Counted from the first letter of the stretch, positions 7,569 through 15,591 are shown. The stretch is DNA of 21,102 nt from an uncultured Jeotgalicoccus sp. (GCA_947631305.1 CANRKV010000006.1:1-21102), one strand, 5' to 3'. Numbers and translations: made by a program. Notes: a model not told the origin generated them from the letters alone.

Positions 7569-8954
7569 TTATTCAGTTGTATCTACAGGCAGTCTGACTG
7601 TGAATGTTGTGCCATTTTCATTACTTCTTACATTGATTGAACCGTTGTGCAAATCGAGTATTTTCTTAGCAATAGACAATCCGAGACCTGTGCCTCCGAT
7701 ACTGCTCGTACGGGCAGTATCCACGCGGTAGAATCTGTCAAAAATCTTATCGATGCTGGTATTATCAATACCTTCACCCGTATCGCTTATCGTTATAACG
7801 GTATGTGCTTTATAGCGGGTCATCTCTATATCGATGCTTCCGGCATCACCGTTATATTTCACAGCATTAGACAGCAGGTTGTCCCAAACTGTATTCATCA
7901 GCGCTTTGTCCGCTACAATTTCAGTATCCTGAAGCTTGTGAGACAGCATCAGACCTTTTTCATTAATCTTCCATTCGTATACTTTAATCAGACGCTCCAG
8001 CTGTTCTCTTAAATTATACGATTCCTTACGGAGGAGATAATCTTCATGATCGATGGATGACAGAATAAGAAGCTGTTCTGTCATCGTCGACAGCCTGTCT
8101 ATTTCAAAGTCGACTGTTTCCGTGTACTCGTTCCGCTCCGCTGCTGTGAGCGGTTTGTTCAGCAGTTTATTGTAACCTTTAATACTCGACAAAGGTGACT
8201 GGATATCATGGGATATATTTGAGATAAAATCCTTCTGAATCTTGTCGTTGTATTCAATCTGCCTCGACATTCTGGCAAAGTTCGACGACAGCTCGCCGAG
8301 TTCATCTCTCCGGTTCGTATCGAGGTCATGGACAGAATAATCACCCGCAGCGAGCAGTTTTGTCGCTTCACTGAGTTTCGTCACCGGCTTAATCAGGAAG
8401 TGCGCACTGATAAATACGAGTACGATACTTAACAGGATTGTCAGCATAAATAAAATCCCGAATAAGAGATGCATTTCATTAAATAGAAGATTAATATCCG
8501 GACGTAAAAATAGTGCGTAGGCAGCGCCGTCATGTTCAACCGGTACACCGATAGTATTACTCAGCTCATTGGCAAAAAAGCCGGTCACAAATATTTCTGC
8601 TTCAAAATTTGCCATGCCGTGATATATTTCGCCGTTAAGCACACTCCCCACAACATCTGATGAAAGATTGTGATTATTAAAATCCGCTCCAAAAAATTGT
8701 TCATTATTATAACCGTCTGCTAAATACATCTGATAGCCTGCATCTGCAATCGTTGCTAAGTATTCTTCCAGACTGACTTCCGGATTAGCCTCTATAAATG
8801 CAGCAACTTCCATCGCAATTTCTGTATTTTTCTGATCGTTGCTGTCTTTCAGATTGTATTGATAATAGGCATTCGATACAACAAAAGCGATGAAAAAACT
8901 GAGTATCATTATGCCGAGCGTCATAACGATAAATTTTACGTATAATGATTTCAT
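7569..8954 (-). CDS. hssS: Heme-responsive sensor histidine kinase HssS
   Basis: This 461-residue membrane kinase senses heme exposure and phosphorylates HssR. Membrane helices lie at about 8-28 and 164-186 and flank an extracytoplasmic sensor domain of about 135 residues. That domain carries segments shared with S. aureus HssS (FVTGFF near 122-127 and FLRPDI near 149-154). A HAMP domain follows (about 187-240), then the phosphoacceptor box SHDIQSP with H249, the same number as in S. aureus. The ATPase domain shows an N-box (NLLSNAVKYN), DTGEGI and GTGLGLSI. The gene overlaps the hssR stop in an ATGA, so the pair is translationally coupled. It ends 82 bases before the hrtB start. In S. aureus hssRS and hrtAB are divergent; here they are in tandem on one strand. 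Confidence 0.93.
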   Translation of the reverse strand: MKSLYVKFIVMTLGIMILSFFIAFVVSNAYYQYNLKDSNDQKNTEIAMEVAAFIEANPEVSLEEYLATIADAGYQMYLADGYNNEQFFGADFNNHNLSSDVVGSVLNGEIYHGMANFEAEIFVTGFFANELSNTIGVPVEHDGAAYALFLRPDINLLFNEMHLLFGILFMLTILLSIVLVFISAHFLIKPVTKLSEATKLLAAGDYSVHDLDTNRRDELGELSSNFARMSRQIEYNDKIQKDFISNISHDIQSPLSSIKGYNKLLNKPLTAAERNEYTETVDFEIDRLSTMTEQLLILSSIDHEDYLLRKESYNLREQLERLIKVYEWKINEKGLMLSHKLQDTEIVADKALMNTVWDNLLSNAVKYNGDAGSIDIEMTRYKAHTVITISDTGEGIDNTSIDKIFDRFYRVDTARTSSIGGTGLGLSIAKKILDLHNGSINVRSNENGTTFTVRLPVDTTE

Positions 8955-9628
8955 TGCAGAGGCTCCAGGAAGTAGCCGACACCGCGTACTGTTTTAATCG
9001 AAAAAGCGGATGTCAATTTTGTAAAGCGGGTTCTAAGCCTCTTAATATGAACGTCGACAGTACGCTCGTCTCCCTCATAAAATACGCCCCATATTTGCTC
9101 GATCAGCTGCTCTCTTGAAAAAACCTGGCCCGGATGATCTGCTAAGAGCTGCAGCAGTTCGAATTCTTTTAACGGCAGCATATATGTTTTATCGTTAATT
9201 TCAACAGTATAGTTTTCAGGATAAATGCTGACATTGCCGATACGTATCGCAGCAGATGCTCCTTCTGCTTTATAACGGCGCAGCAGTGCTTCTATTCTGA
9301 AAATCAGTTCTTTAGGTTCGAACGGTTTGACCAGATAGTCATCCGTCCCCGCTTTAAAACCTTCTGCTTTATCATCAATATGACTTTTCGCTGTTAACAT
9401 AATAACGGGAATATCATACTCTTCACGTATTACTTTCGTCAGTTCAAGCCCGCTCATATAAGGCATCATGACATCGACAACCGCAAGGGAACATGGCGCT
9501 TCTTTTAAACGTGTAAGGGCCTGTCTGCCATCGTTCGCTGCTGCAACACGGTATCCTGCCTCGGTTAAATTAAGCGTCACAAATTTCACTATATTCGGGT
9601 CGTCATCAACGACTAATATTCTCTCCAT
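8951..9628 (-). CDS. hssR: Heme-responsive response regulator HssR (OmpR family)
   Basis: This 225-residue OmpR/PhoB-type regulator activates hrtBA on heme stress. The receiver domain has the acidic pocket D8-D9-D10, the phosphorylation site D52 (as in S. aureus HssR), the LTA motif and the VKPFE lysine near 101. The winged-helix domain (about 125-225) contains EGDERTVDVHIKRLR, a stretch virtually identical to S. aureus HssR. The start has GAGGAGG 5-6 bases upstream. An extended -10 promoter lies about 31 bases upstream, between this gene and the divergent PepSY gene. Its matching direct-repeat operator is found upstream of hrtB at 7536-7555. No copy of that operator is visible at its own promoter, so heme autoregulation is not supported here. 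Confidence 0.94.
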   Translation of the reverse strand: MERILVVDDDPNIVKFVTLNLTEAGYRVAAANDGRQALTRLKEAPCSLAVVDVMMPYMSGLELTKVIREEYDIPVIMLTAKSHIDDKAEGFKAGTDDYLVKPFEPKELIFRIEALLRRYKAEGASAAIRIGNVSIYPENYTVEINDKTYMLPLKEFELLQLLADHPGQVFSREQLIEQIWGVFYEGDERTVDVHIKRLRTRFTKLTSAFSIKTVRGVGYFLEPLQ

Positions 9629-9658
9629 ACCGCTCCTCCTCAGGCTGTTATTACCCGT

Positions 9659-9667
9659 ATTATATCA
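9659..9667 (-). promoter_or_regulatory. Extended -10 promoter of hssRS
   Basis: The minus strand reads TGATATAAT (9667-9659), a perfect TATAAT with the TG extension. No good -35 is visible 16-18 bases upstream. This suits modest constitutive expression of a two-component system. It ends 31 bases before the hssR start. Confidence 0.6.
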
Positions 9668-9672
9668 TCAAA

Positions 9673-9702
9673 TTGACATGTTTTTTTAACATCCGGTATA
9701 TA
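9673..9702 (+). promoter_or_regulatory. SigA promoter of the PepSY-lipoprotein pair
   Basis: A perfect TTGACA (9673-9678) is followed by an 18-base spacer and TATATA (9697-9702), about 58 bases before the TTG start. The spacer holds a small inverted repeat ATGTT-N5-AACAT (9678-9692) that could bind a regulator. The promoter overlaps the upstream edge of the hssRS promoter, so the two divergent units may interfere with each other. Confidence 0.6.
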
Positions 9703-9760
9703 CAAAAATATATAGTTTCTCCATAATTGAGCCATACATTACTTATTGGAGGACATTGAC

Positions 9761-11095
9761 TTGAATAAGCAAATCCAGCCATTAATCTGGCGCTGGCATT
9801 TATTTGCCGGTTTAATTCTCGCTCCATTTCTAATTATCATTTCCATTACCGGTGCAATTTACCTGTTTAAAACAGATATCGAAGCATATCTCTACAAAGA
9901 TTATTATAATATTGAAGCAAGCGGACAGCAGCTGCCCCCGAGCGACCTCGCCTTTACCGCATCAAGTAACATAGAAGGCGGTGAAGTGACAAGATACCGT
10001 CCGGGAGAAGATGACAGCCGCTCCGTCGAAGTAGGAGTAACCGACAGCAGCGGTGAAAGTTTCACTGTATTTATGAACCCGTATAACCGGGAAGTCCTTG
10101 GCATTATAAACGACAGCACCCGTCCGATGGACATTCTTGCCGCACTTCACAGTGAACTTAGAGCAGGTACTTTTGGTGACCGTATCGTGGAACTCGCAGC
10201 CTGCTGGACAATAATTATGGTGCTTTCCGGTTTGATTTTATGGTTTCCGCGGACCAAAGAGAAAATCAAAGGTGTCTTTACTATCAGATTCAATAAAAAT
10301 GCGCGTATCACCAGACGAGACCTTCATGCTGTGCCGGCTTTCTGGATATCAGGTGGGCTGCTGTTCTTTCTGCTGTCAGGTATGCTGTGGACAGGTTTTT
10401 GGGGGAACGGTGTGCAGCAGCTTGTTACTGCATCCGGCGCTGGATATCCGCCCTCTATATGGGTAGGCCCTGCACCGGAATCTGATACAGCTGCAAAAGA
10501 CATTGCAGATGTGTCCTGGGCCGCTGAACAAATGCCTGTCGCATCTTCCGACTCGTCTTCAGGTTTTAAACAAATGTCAATCGATGATATCGTCAAAACA
10601 GCTGAACAGACCGGCATACACCCTTCATACGATATCTTTTATCCCGCATCTCCTGAAGGTGTATTTACATTATCTGCTTTCCCTCCAAAAGCACAGGACG
10701 AAGCGACGATACATATTGATCAGTATACGGGTTCTGTCATTGCAGATTATCGATATGATAATTACGGTCCTCTTGGTAAGGCGATGGCTCTGGCAATTAC
10801 AATTCATAAGGGCCTCGAGTTCGGCCTCATTAATCAGCTTGCAGGACTAACAGTCTGTATCGGGTTAATCGGTATGGTCATTACCGGTATTTATATGTGG
10901 TGGAAACGTAAACCGGCCGGCTTCAGCGGTGCACCGAAAGCAAAAAGTATTACTGAATTTAAAGGTGTTTTTATTACCTTGATTATTCTTGGTATTATTT
11001 TTCCGCTCGTCGGACTTTCACTTATTATAATATTTCTGCTAGACCGTTTAATTATTAGAAAAAACGATAAATTACGCCGCTGGCTGAATTATTAA
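9761..11095 (+). CDS. PepSY-associated transmembrane protein (PiuB-like)
   Basis: This 444-residue membrane protein has four main hydrophobic helices, at about 14-34, 145-165, 190-215 and 360-380, plus a fifth near the C terminus (about 402-430). Two extracytoplasmic PepSY-like regions lie between them. Conserved histidines at the membrane boundary include H13 (WRWH), H130 (LHSEL), H189 (RRDLH) and H349 (IHKGLEFG). These are typical of the PepSY_TM family, whose members are linked to iron, siderophore, copper or heme handling. I infer a metal or heme role here from the family and from hssRS next door. I chose the TTG at 9761, which has GGAGGA 7 bases upstream. The TTG at 9746 overlaps that ribosome site. 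A lipoprotein gene follows after 13 bases and is surely co-transcribed. The precise function is unknown. Confidence 0.85.
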   Translation: MNKQIQPLIWRWHLFAGLILAPFLIIISITGAIYLFKTDIEAYLYKDYYNIEASGQQLPPSDLAFTASSNIEGGEVTRYRPGEDDSRSVEVGVTDSSGESFTVFMNPYNREVLGIINDSTRPMDILAALHSELRAGTFGDRIVELAACWTIIMVLSGLILWFPRTKEKIKGVFTIRFNKNARITRRDLHAVPAFWISGGLLFFLLSGMLWTGFWGNGVQQLVTASGAGYPPSIWVGPAPESDTAAKDIADVSWAAEQMPVASSDSSSGFKQMSIDDIVKTAEQTGIHPSYDIFYPASPEGVFTLSAFPPKAQDEATIHIDQYTGSVIADYRYDNYGPLGKAMALAITIHKGLEFGLINQLAGLTVCIGLIGMVITGIYMWWKRKPAGFSGAPKAKSITEFKGVFITLIILGIIFPLVGLSLIIIFLLDRLIIRKNDKLRRWLNY

Positions 11096-11108
11096 GGGGG
11101 GCGCTTAT

Positions 11109-11570
11109 ATGTATAAATATTTAATAATAATTACTGCTGTCGTCTTCTTAAGCGGCTGCAGCGTCGTCAATAGTGACACCCATGAAAAGTACAATGATAT
11201 TCCCCGTACCAATATCGTTATAGACACGGAGAATATTAACAGCCCGGGGGATGAGGGACTGCTGGAAATCCATGTATTGGAAGATGGAAGACCGGTTGGA
11301 AATGCCAGTATAACCCTGCTGATGAGAGCGGCAAAAGAAGCTGAGAAATGGAACGAAGAATACGATGTAATTTATGAAGAAGGGAAATATACTGCTGAAG
11401 TTAAAATACCGGAGGATGGTCTCTATCTGATTACTGCACATATTAAAAGTGATAATGTCGATGCATCACCGACTAAATTCTTTACAGTGGGAGAACTCGA
11501 TATGTTTGAAGAAGTATTTATTCAGGAGTTCCGTAACGATGGGGAAAGCCATTCACACAGCCATCATTAA
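11109..11570 (+). CDS. FixH/YtkA-like lipoprotein with His-rich C-terminal tail
   Basis: This is a 153-residue secreted lipoprotein. A short hydrophobic signal ends in the lipobox LSGC, making C17 the lipidated cysteine. The mature part from about residue 50 is a single beta-sandwich domain of YtkA/FixH type (LEIHVLEDGRPVGNASITL, then GLYLITAHI). The protein ends in SHSHSHH, with histidines alternating with serines. Such a tail can bind Cu, Zn or Ni, or act as a metal shuttle. The gene lies 13 bases after the PepSY gene with a GGGGGG ribosome site, and a strong terminator follows it. YtkA/FixH-like domains often occur with copper or cytochrome oxidase functions. A metallochaperone role beside the PepSY protein is an inference. 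Confidence 0.8.
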   Translation: MYKYLIIITAVVFLSGCSVVNSDTHEKYNDIPRTNIVIDTENINSPGDEGLLEIHVLEDGRPVGNASITLLMRAAKEAEKWNEEYDVIYEEGKYTAEVKIPEDGLYLITAHIKSDNVDASPTKFFTVGELDMFEEVFIQEFRNDGESHSHSHH

Positions 11571-11624
11571 AAAGTGCAGGAACAAAACACTTAGCAGATA
11601 ATATATTTTATGCAATATAGAAAA

Positions 11625-11669
11625 AATCCGTACGTCAGACTCCCTGGTTGGAAGACTGACGTACGGATT
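11625..11669. terminator. Bidirectional intrinsic terminator between the lipoprotein gene and hmp
   Basis: A perfect 14-bp stem (AATCCGTACGTCAG / CTGACGTACGGATT) encloses a 17-base loop. T-runs follow on both strands (ATTTTTT on plus, TTTT on minus). It separates two convergent genes. Confidence 0.9.
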
Positions 11670-11695
11670 ATTTTTTCTGCAGATTTATATAATAA

Positions 11696-12838
11696 TTAAA
11701 CTGCTGTCGCAAGACGCGGTACAAATAGTTCGTAATGAATACGTCCTTTATCAACGCCGGCTTTTCCTAATTCTTTAACAATAGACTGAATGAATGTCAC
11801 GCCGCCGCACACGTATATTTCCTGATCATCTTTAATAAATTTCTGCAGTTCTTCACTCATCAGATAGCCCTCTTTGTCTCTTAAGTGAGTATGAAGCTCT
11901 GCATTTTCAGCAGCTGCGATGTTTTGCAACTCTATTTCAAATGCAACGTTATCTGCATTGTCCGATACCTGGATGAACTGTGCGTCAGCATTCGCTTCTG
12001 CAGTTTCACGATACATTGGGAATAACGGCGTTACACCGATACCCGAACCGATAAACAGCTGCGCCTTGTCAGCATTTTCAACACCGAACGTACCAATCGG
12101 AGCTGATAGATTAATTGTATCACCTTCATTAATATCTTCGTGAAGATAAGTCGATACTTCTCCGCGGTTACCATCTAAATCTTCTTTTCTAACTGCAAAA
12201 GTCAGTTTGCCGTCCTGCACATCAACAACTGAGTAGTGACGTTTCGCTCTGTACGGAAGGTTTGGAACTTGTACGTCAACCGTAATGTACTGTCCAGGTT
12301 TATATGAAATGCTGCTGACATCATCAGATTTAACTGTGAATGATTTAATAATATTTGTTTCCTTGCGAACTGCCAGTACTTCGAAAGGTTTAAACCCATC
12401 CCATGCCATTTCTGCATAGAGTCCTTTTTCAATACCAATAAATGCATCAGCGATTTCTCCGTAAGCTTTGCCCCATGTTTGGATAATTGGATCATCTGCT
12501 TTTAGTCCTGTTACTTCCTGAATTGCAGCAAGCAGATTTTCGCCTACAATTGGATAATGTTCAGGCATGACTTGTAACGCGCAGTGCTTATGAGCAACCG
12601 GCATAACAACTGGAACAATCGGCGTTAAATCGTCGATATGCTGCGCTGCTGCAAGAACCGCTGTTGCAAGTGCAGTTGATTGAAAGCCCTGTTTTTGGTT
12701 AGGCTGATTAAAAACGTCGCGAAGTTCAGGATGTTTCTCGAACAGTCTGTTATAAAACAGAGAAGTAATCTCGACACCCTTATCTTGTAAAATTGGCACT
12801 GTGCTGTTGATGATTTCAATTTCTTCTTTGTTAACCAT
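11696..12838 (-). CDS. hmp: Flavohemoglobin (nitric oxide dioxygenase) Hmp
   Basis: This 380-residue cytosolic enzyme converts NO and O2 to nitrate using NAD(P)H. The globin domain (1-140) has the distal pocket Y29 and Q53, the proximal heme ligand H85 and Y95, all at the same positions as in E. coli Hmp. The FAD-binding domain carries RHYSV near residue 200, and the NAD domain carries GSGIGVTP near 265. Full length and intact. The ribosome site AGGAG lies 8-9 bases before the ATG. A good SigA promoter and, upstream of it, a Rex-like palindrome precede the gene. This suggests control by the NADH/NAD ratio or by respiratory stress. The gene is monocistronic, with a terminator after it. Confidence 0.96.
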   Translation of the reverse strand: MVNKEEIEIINSTVPILQDKGVEITSLFYNRLFEKHPELRDVFNQPNQKQGFQSTALATAVLAAAQHIDDLTPIVPVVMPVAHKHCALQVMPEHYPIVGENLLAAIQEVTGLKADDPIIQTWGKAYGEIADAFIGIEKGLYAEMAWDGFKPFEVLAVRKETNIIKSFTVKSDDVSSISYKPGQYITVDVQVPNLPYRAKRHYSVVDVQDGKLTFAVRKEDLDGNRGEVSTYLHEDINEGDTINLSAPIGTFGVENADKAQLFIGSGIGVTPLFPMYRETAEANADAQFIQVSDNADNVAFEIELQNIAAAENAELHTHLRDKEGYLMSEELQKFIKDDQEIYVCGGVTFIQSIVKELGKAGVDKGRIHYELFVPRLATAV

Positions 12839-12877
12839 ATGAACACTCCTAAGTTATTGTTTTCTTCTATTTATTCC

Positions 12878-12906
12878 ATTATCTAATAAATTTACCCCTG
12901 GCTCAA
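12878..12906 (-). promoter_or_regulatory. SigA promoter of hmp
   Basis: On the minus strand TTGAGC (12906-12901), a 17-base spacer and GATAAT (12883-12878) lie about 40 bases before the hmp start. Confidence 0.65.
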
Positions 12907-12921
12907 GAATTTCAAATTAGG

Positions 12922-12939
12922 TTGTTATAATTTTCACAA
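12922..12939 (-). promoter_or_regulatory. Rex-like operator upstream of hmp
   Basis: The minus strand reads TTGTGAAAATTATAACAA, 18 bases. It keeps the TTGTGAA left arm and the ACAA right end of the Rex consensus (TTGTGAA-N4-TTCACAA), with 7 of 9 right-arm bases palindromic. It sits 15 bases upstream of the -35, not over the core promoter as a simple repressor site would. No NsrR-type site was recognised. Confidence 0.45.
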
Positions 12940-12982
12940 AGATATGAAGTTTCTTTGACATTCCCTGGATAATATAGAAATA

Positions 12983-13011
12983 AGACGTGAATCGGTGTAA
13001 GATTCACGTCT
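12983..13011 (-). terminator. Intrinsic terminator of the MetE-like/MFS operon
   Basis: An 11-bp perfect stem AGACGTGAATC / GATTCACGTCT with a 7-base loop lies 8 bases beyond the MFS stop. It is followed on the minus strand by a moderate T-rich run (TATTTC). The hmp promoter lies on the same strand downstream of it. Confidence 0.75.
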
Positions 13012-13019
13012 CGAATAAT

Positions 13020-14375
13020 TTAAGATATAACCGCTTCTTTTAACTTTTTGAAACGTCCCTGCTGAACTTCCGTGCCATGCTGTTCCTGCACAAACAAAAG
13101 CGCACAGAATGCAATGAGACATGGGACTGCGAATCCTAAGAACGACAGCTGAGGCGGCATATTTGTCATCAGCACCCAGCCGATCAGGAGCGGTCCTGTA
13201 ATAGACCCGATACGCCCCATGCCTACCGCGATACTTAACCCTGCTCCCCGTATGTCAGATGGATAGAACATAGTGATATACGGATTAATCAGATTTTGCG
13301 AACCTGCGGTACAGGCTCCGGCAATGCCGATAAGGACGAACAGCAATACTGTGCTGCTTGTCATGCTTAAGAGGATAAATGCTGCAGCACCTGTGCCGAG
13401 CAGCGTTAAAAGCACGTTGCGGTGGCCGATTTTATCAACCATATACCCGCCGGCAAGTGATCCTGTCATCTGACCGACAGCCAGAGTAATTGTAAAGATC
13501 ATAGCTGATGACACTCCGTAACCCGATTCCTGCATAATATTCGGAAGCCATGTGCCGAGTCCTGCAATCATCATCAGACAGCAAATCACTGCAATCCAGA
13601 ACATAATTGTCGACAGCGCTTTACGTTCATTAAATATCTTTTTAAACGGTACACCTTTTTCTGCACCGACCGTATCAGAAATTTCATAATCATCAAAGGC
13701 AGTGTAATGCTTTGTACCTGTCGCTCTATTTAAAATATCTGCAATTTTTTCTTTGTTTCCCCGAGCAAGATGATATGTAATGGATTCAGGGAATTGCTTC
13801 AGAAAGAATGGCGTAATTACTACTGTAAAAATACTAACCCAGAAAAACAGTCTCCAGCTTAAATACTCCAGAAAATATATACCTAAGAGCGATGCCCCGA
13901 TAGTACCGATAGAATAACCGCAATACATCAATGCCACAATCATCGCCCGGTTTTTACGGGGAGAATACTCCGCCATAAGGGATATCACTGCAGGCATTAA
14001 ACCGCCCATACCGACCGATGCAATGAACCGGAAGATAATGAATACCGTCTCGTTTGGTGCAAAACCGGCAAGAAAGTTAAATAAGCCGATAACCACAAGA
14101 CATACAGCAAGCACCCTTTTACGGCCTATCACATCTGTCATCGTACCGAGAATAAACGTGCCGGCCATCATACCCATCATGGCGTAACTGCCAATCGCAC
14201 CGGCAGCAGCAGGTGTAATTTCAAATTCACTCATCATTTGCGGCAAACCGAGTCCGTAAACTGCGATGTCAAAACCGTCAGATGCAATTGCGATAAAACA
14301 CCATATAAACACGAGCAGATGGAACTTGTTAAATTTACTGTTTGCAATGACCGTTTCCGGGTTAATTTTCGCCAT
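13020..14375 (-). CDS. MFS transporter, aromatic acid:H+ symporter (AAHS) type
   Basis: This 451-residue protein has the 12-helix layout of the major facilitator superfamily. Helix 1 contains DGFDIAVYG, the AAHS-family signature region with the acidic residue thought to couple protons. The loop between helices 2 and 3 reads GTMTDVIGRKR (MFS motif A), and RNRAMI-type basic residues lie in the loop before helix 5. The AAHS family includes PcaK, BenK and related carriers of aromatic or other organic acids. The substrate is not predictable from sequence. The gene starts 15 bases after a MetE-like gene with an AAGGGGA ribosome site and ends at a terminator. It is therefore the second gene of a two-gene operon divergent from a LysR regulator, which suggests that it imports or exports the substrate, or product, of the MetE-like enzyme. 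Confidence 0.85.
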   Translation of the reverse strand: MAKINPETVIANSKFNKFHLLVFIWCFIAIASDGFDIAVYGLGLPQMMSEFEITPAAAGAIGSYAMMGMMAGTFILGTMTDVIGRKRVLAVCLVVIGLFNFLAGFAPNETVFIIFRFIASVGMGGLMPAVISLMAEYSPRKNRAMIVALMYCGYSIGTIGASLLGIYFLEYLSWRLFFWVSIFTVVITPFFLKQFPESITYHLARGNKEKIADILNRATGTKHYTAFDDYEISDTVGAEKGVPFKKIFNERKALSTIMFWIAVICCLMMIAGLGTWLPNIMQESGYGVSSAMIFTITLAVGQMTGSLAGGYMVDKIGHRNVLLTLLGTGAAAFILLSMTSSTVLLFVLIGIAGACTAGSQNLINPYITMFYPSDIRGAGLSIAVGMGRIGSITGPLLIGWVLMTNMPPQLSFLGFAVPCLIAFCALLFVQEQHGTEVQQGRFKKLKEAVIS

Positions 14376-14390
14376 TCACATTCCCCTTCT

Positions 14391-15482
14391 CTATTTCCAG
14401 ACGTCAGCTGCGATATCCGCGACATATTTTAATTTCTTCCATTGTTCTTCTTCTGTCAGTACGTTGCCTTCTTCAGTTGATGCGAAACCGCATTGAGGGC
14501 TGAGCGCCAGCTGTTCCAGCGGCACATACTGAGCCGCTTCACTAATACGCGCTTTTATATCTTCAGAGTTTTCAAGTTCTCCGCTCTTCGATGTAACAAG
14601 TCCTAAAACTATGACTAAGTCTTTTCTGTTTACGTGACGGAGAGGCTCGAAACCGCCTGCACGGTCGCTGTCATATTCAAGGAAGAACCCATCGATATTT
14701 AAGCGACCGAATAATATTTCCGCTACCGGCTCATAGCCGCCTGACGAAATCCATGTTGAGCGGAAGTTCCCCCGGCAGATGTGCATCGTAATTTTAAAGT
14801 CATCAGGACGGCCGTCCACTGCTTTATTCAATACTTCCAAATACTTTTCTTTTAAGTATTCAGGATCCTGCCCCTTATCGATTAATTTTTGTTTTTCTTC
14901 ATCCGAACAGAAGTAGCCCCATGAAGTATCATCGAGTTGTAAATAACGGCAGCCCGCGTCGTAAAATCCCTGCAGCACCTTTTTGTACGCCGCTGCGAGA
15001 TCGTTAAAGAATTCTTCTTCGTCAGGGTAGACCTCCTTATCAATTTCCCCTCTGAAATGCAGCATGCTCGGACTCGGAATTGCATATTTCGCAACAGTAT
15101 CCCCGGCCTGCTCCTGTAAATATTTAAAGAACTCAATTTCTCTGTGTCCGTCGAAGTTCACTTTTCCTGTGACTTTAATTGCACGGGACTTCGTCTGGCG
15201 TTCTTTAAATGCGATGCCGCCGCCTGTGTCGGAGCCTTCAACACCTTTAAGTCCTTCGAGGAAGTCAAAGTGCCACCATGCACGTCTGTATTCACCATCC
15301 GTTACTGCTTGTAATCCCGCTTCTTTCTGTTTTTGAACAGCGGTCGCAATCGCTTTGTCTTCAATCGTTCTTAACTCTTCTAAAGTAATTTCTTCATCTT
15401 CGAATTGTCTGCGGGCTTTTTTCAGCTCTACAGGTCTTAATAAGCTGCCTACGTGATCGGCTCTGTATATTTCTTTAGTCAT
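14391..15482 (-). CDS. MetE C-terminal-domain-like methyltransferase (YxjG/YxjH family)
   Basis: This 363-residue single TIM-barrel protein resembles the catalytic half of cobalamin-independent methionine synthase and lacks the N-terminal half of MetE. The zinc and thiol-activating ligands are present as H234 and C236 (MHICRGN), E269 (FFLEYDS) and C331 (SPQCGFAS). It should therefore bind a thiol such as homocysteine. YxjG/YxjH proteins are regarded as alternative methyl transfer enzymes with uncertain donors. An in-frame ATG lies at 15500, but only AAAGAG directly abuts it. The ATG at 15482 gives MTKEIYRADHVGS, the normal family beginning, so I prefer it, though its spacing from GGAG (12) is long. 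The following MFS gene lies 15 bases downstream. No S-box or T-box leader fits in the short upstream region. Palindromes suggest LysR control instead. Confidence 0.85.
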   Translation of the reverse strand: MTKEIYRADHVGSLLRPVELKKARRQFEDEEITLEELRTIEDKAIATAVQKQKEAGLQAVTDGEYRRAWWHFDFLEGLKGVEGSDTGGGIAFKERQTKSRAIKVTGKVNFDGHREIEFFKYLQEQAGDTVAKYAIPSPSMLHFRGEIDKEVYPDEEEFFNDLAAAYKKVLQGFYDAGCRYLQLDDTSWGYFCSDEEKQKLIDKGQDPEYLKEKYLEVLNKAVDGRPDDFKITMHICRGNFRSTWISSGGYEPVAEILFGRLNIDGFFLEYDSDRAGGFEPLRHVNRKDLVIVLGLVTSKSGELENSEDIKARISEAAQYVPLEQLALSPQCGFASTEEGNVLTEEEQWKKLKYVADIAADVWK

Positions 15483-15525
15483 ATGTATTTGCCACTCCAT
15501 CTCTTTATAATGATTGTTTAAATAT

Positions 15526-15543
15526 TATCATGCCTGTATGATA
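15526..15543. promoter_or_regulatory. Palindrome TATCAT-N6-ATGATA, candidate LysR operator
   Basis: Perfect 6-base arms with a 6-base spacer lie in the gap between the divergent LysR gene and the MetE-like gene, about 44 bases upstream of the latter's start. LysR-type regulators normally bind dyad-symmetric sites at this kind of position. Confidence 0.5.
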
Positions 15544-15570
15544 TAGACTAACTGATTAAATTCATTACTC

Positions 15571-15591
15571 GTTATAACTTTAAGCTATAAC
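15571..15591. promoter_or_regulatory. Second palindrome GTTATA-N9-TATAAC near the LysR start
   Basis: Perfect 6-base arms are spaced by 9 bases, ending 16 bases before the LysR gene's ATG. It could be the autoregulatory site or overlap the -10 of the LysR gene. AT-rich composition makes chance occurrence possible. Confidence 0.35.

Noticed and set aside
9629..9760. A second HssR box at the hssR / PepSY divergent promoters
   Set aside because: No GTTCATA-type direct repeat is visible there, so I do not claim heme control of hssRS or of the PepSY genes.
9746..9760. TTG start at 9746 for the PepSY protein
   Set aside because: This codon is part of, and directly abuts, GGAGGA. The next TTG at 9761 is spaced 7 bases from it.
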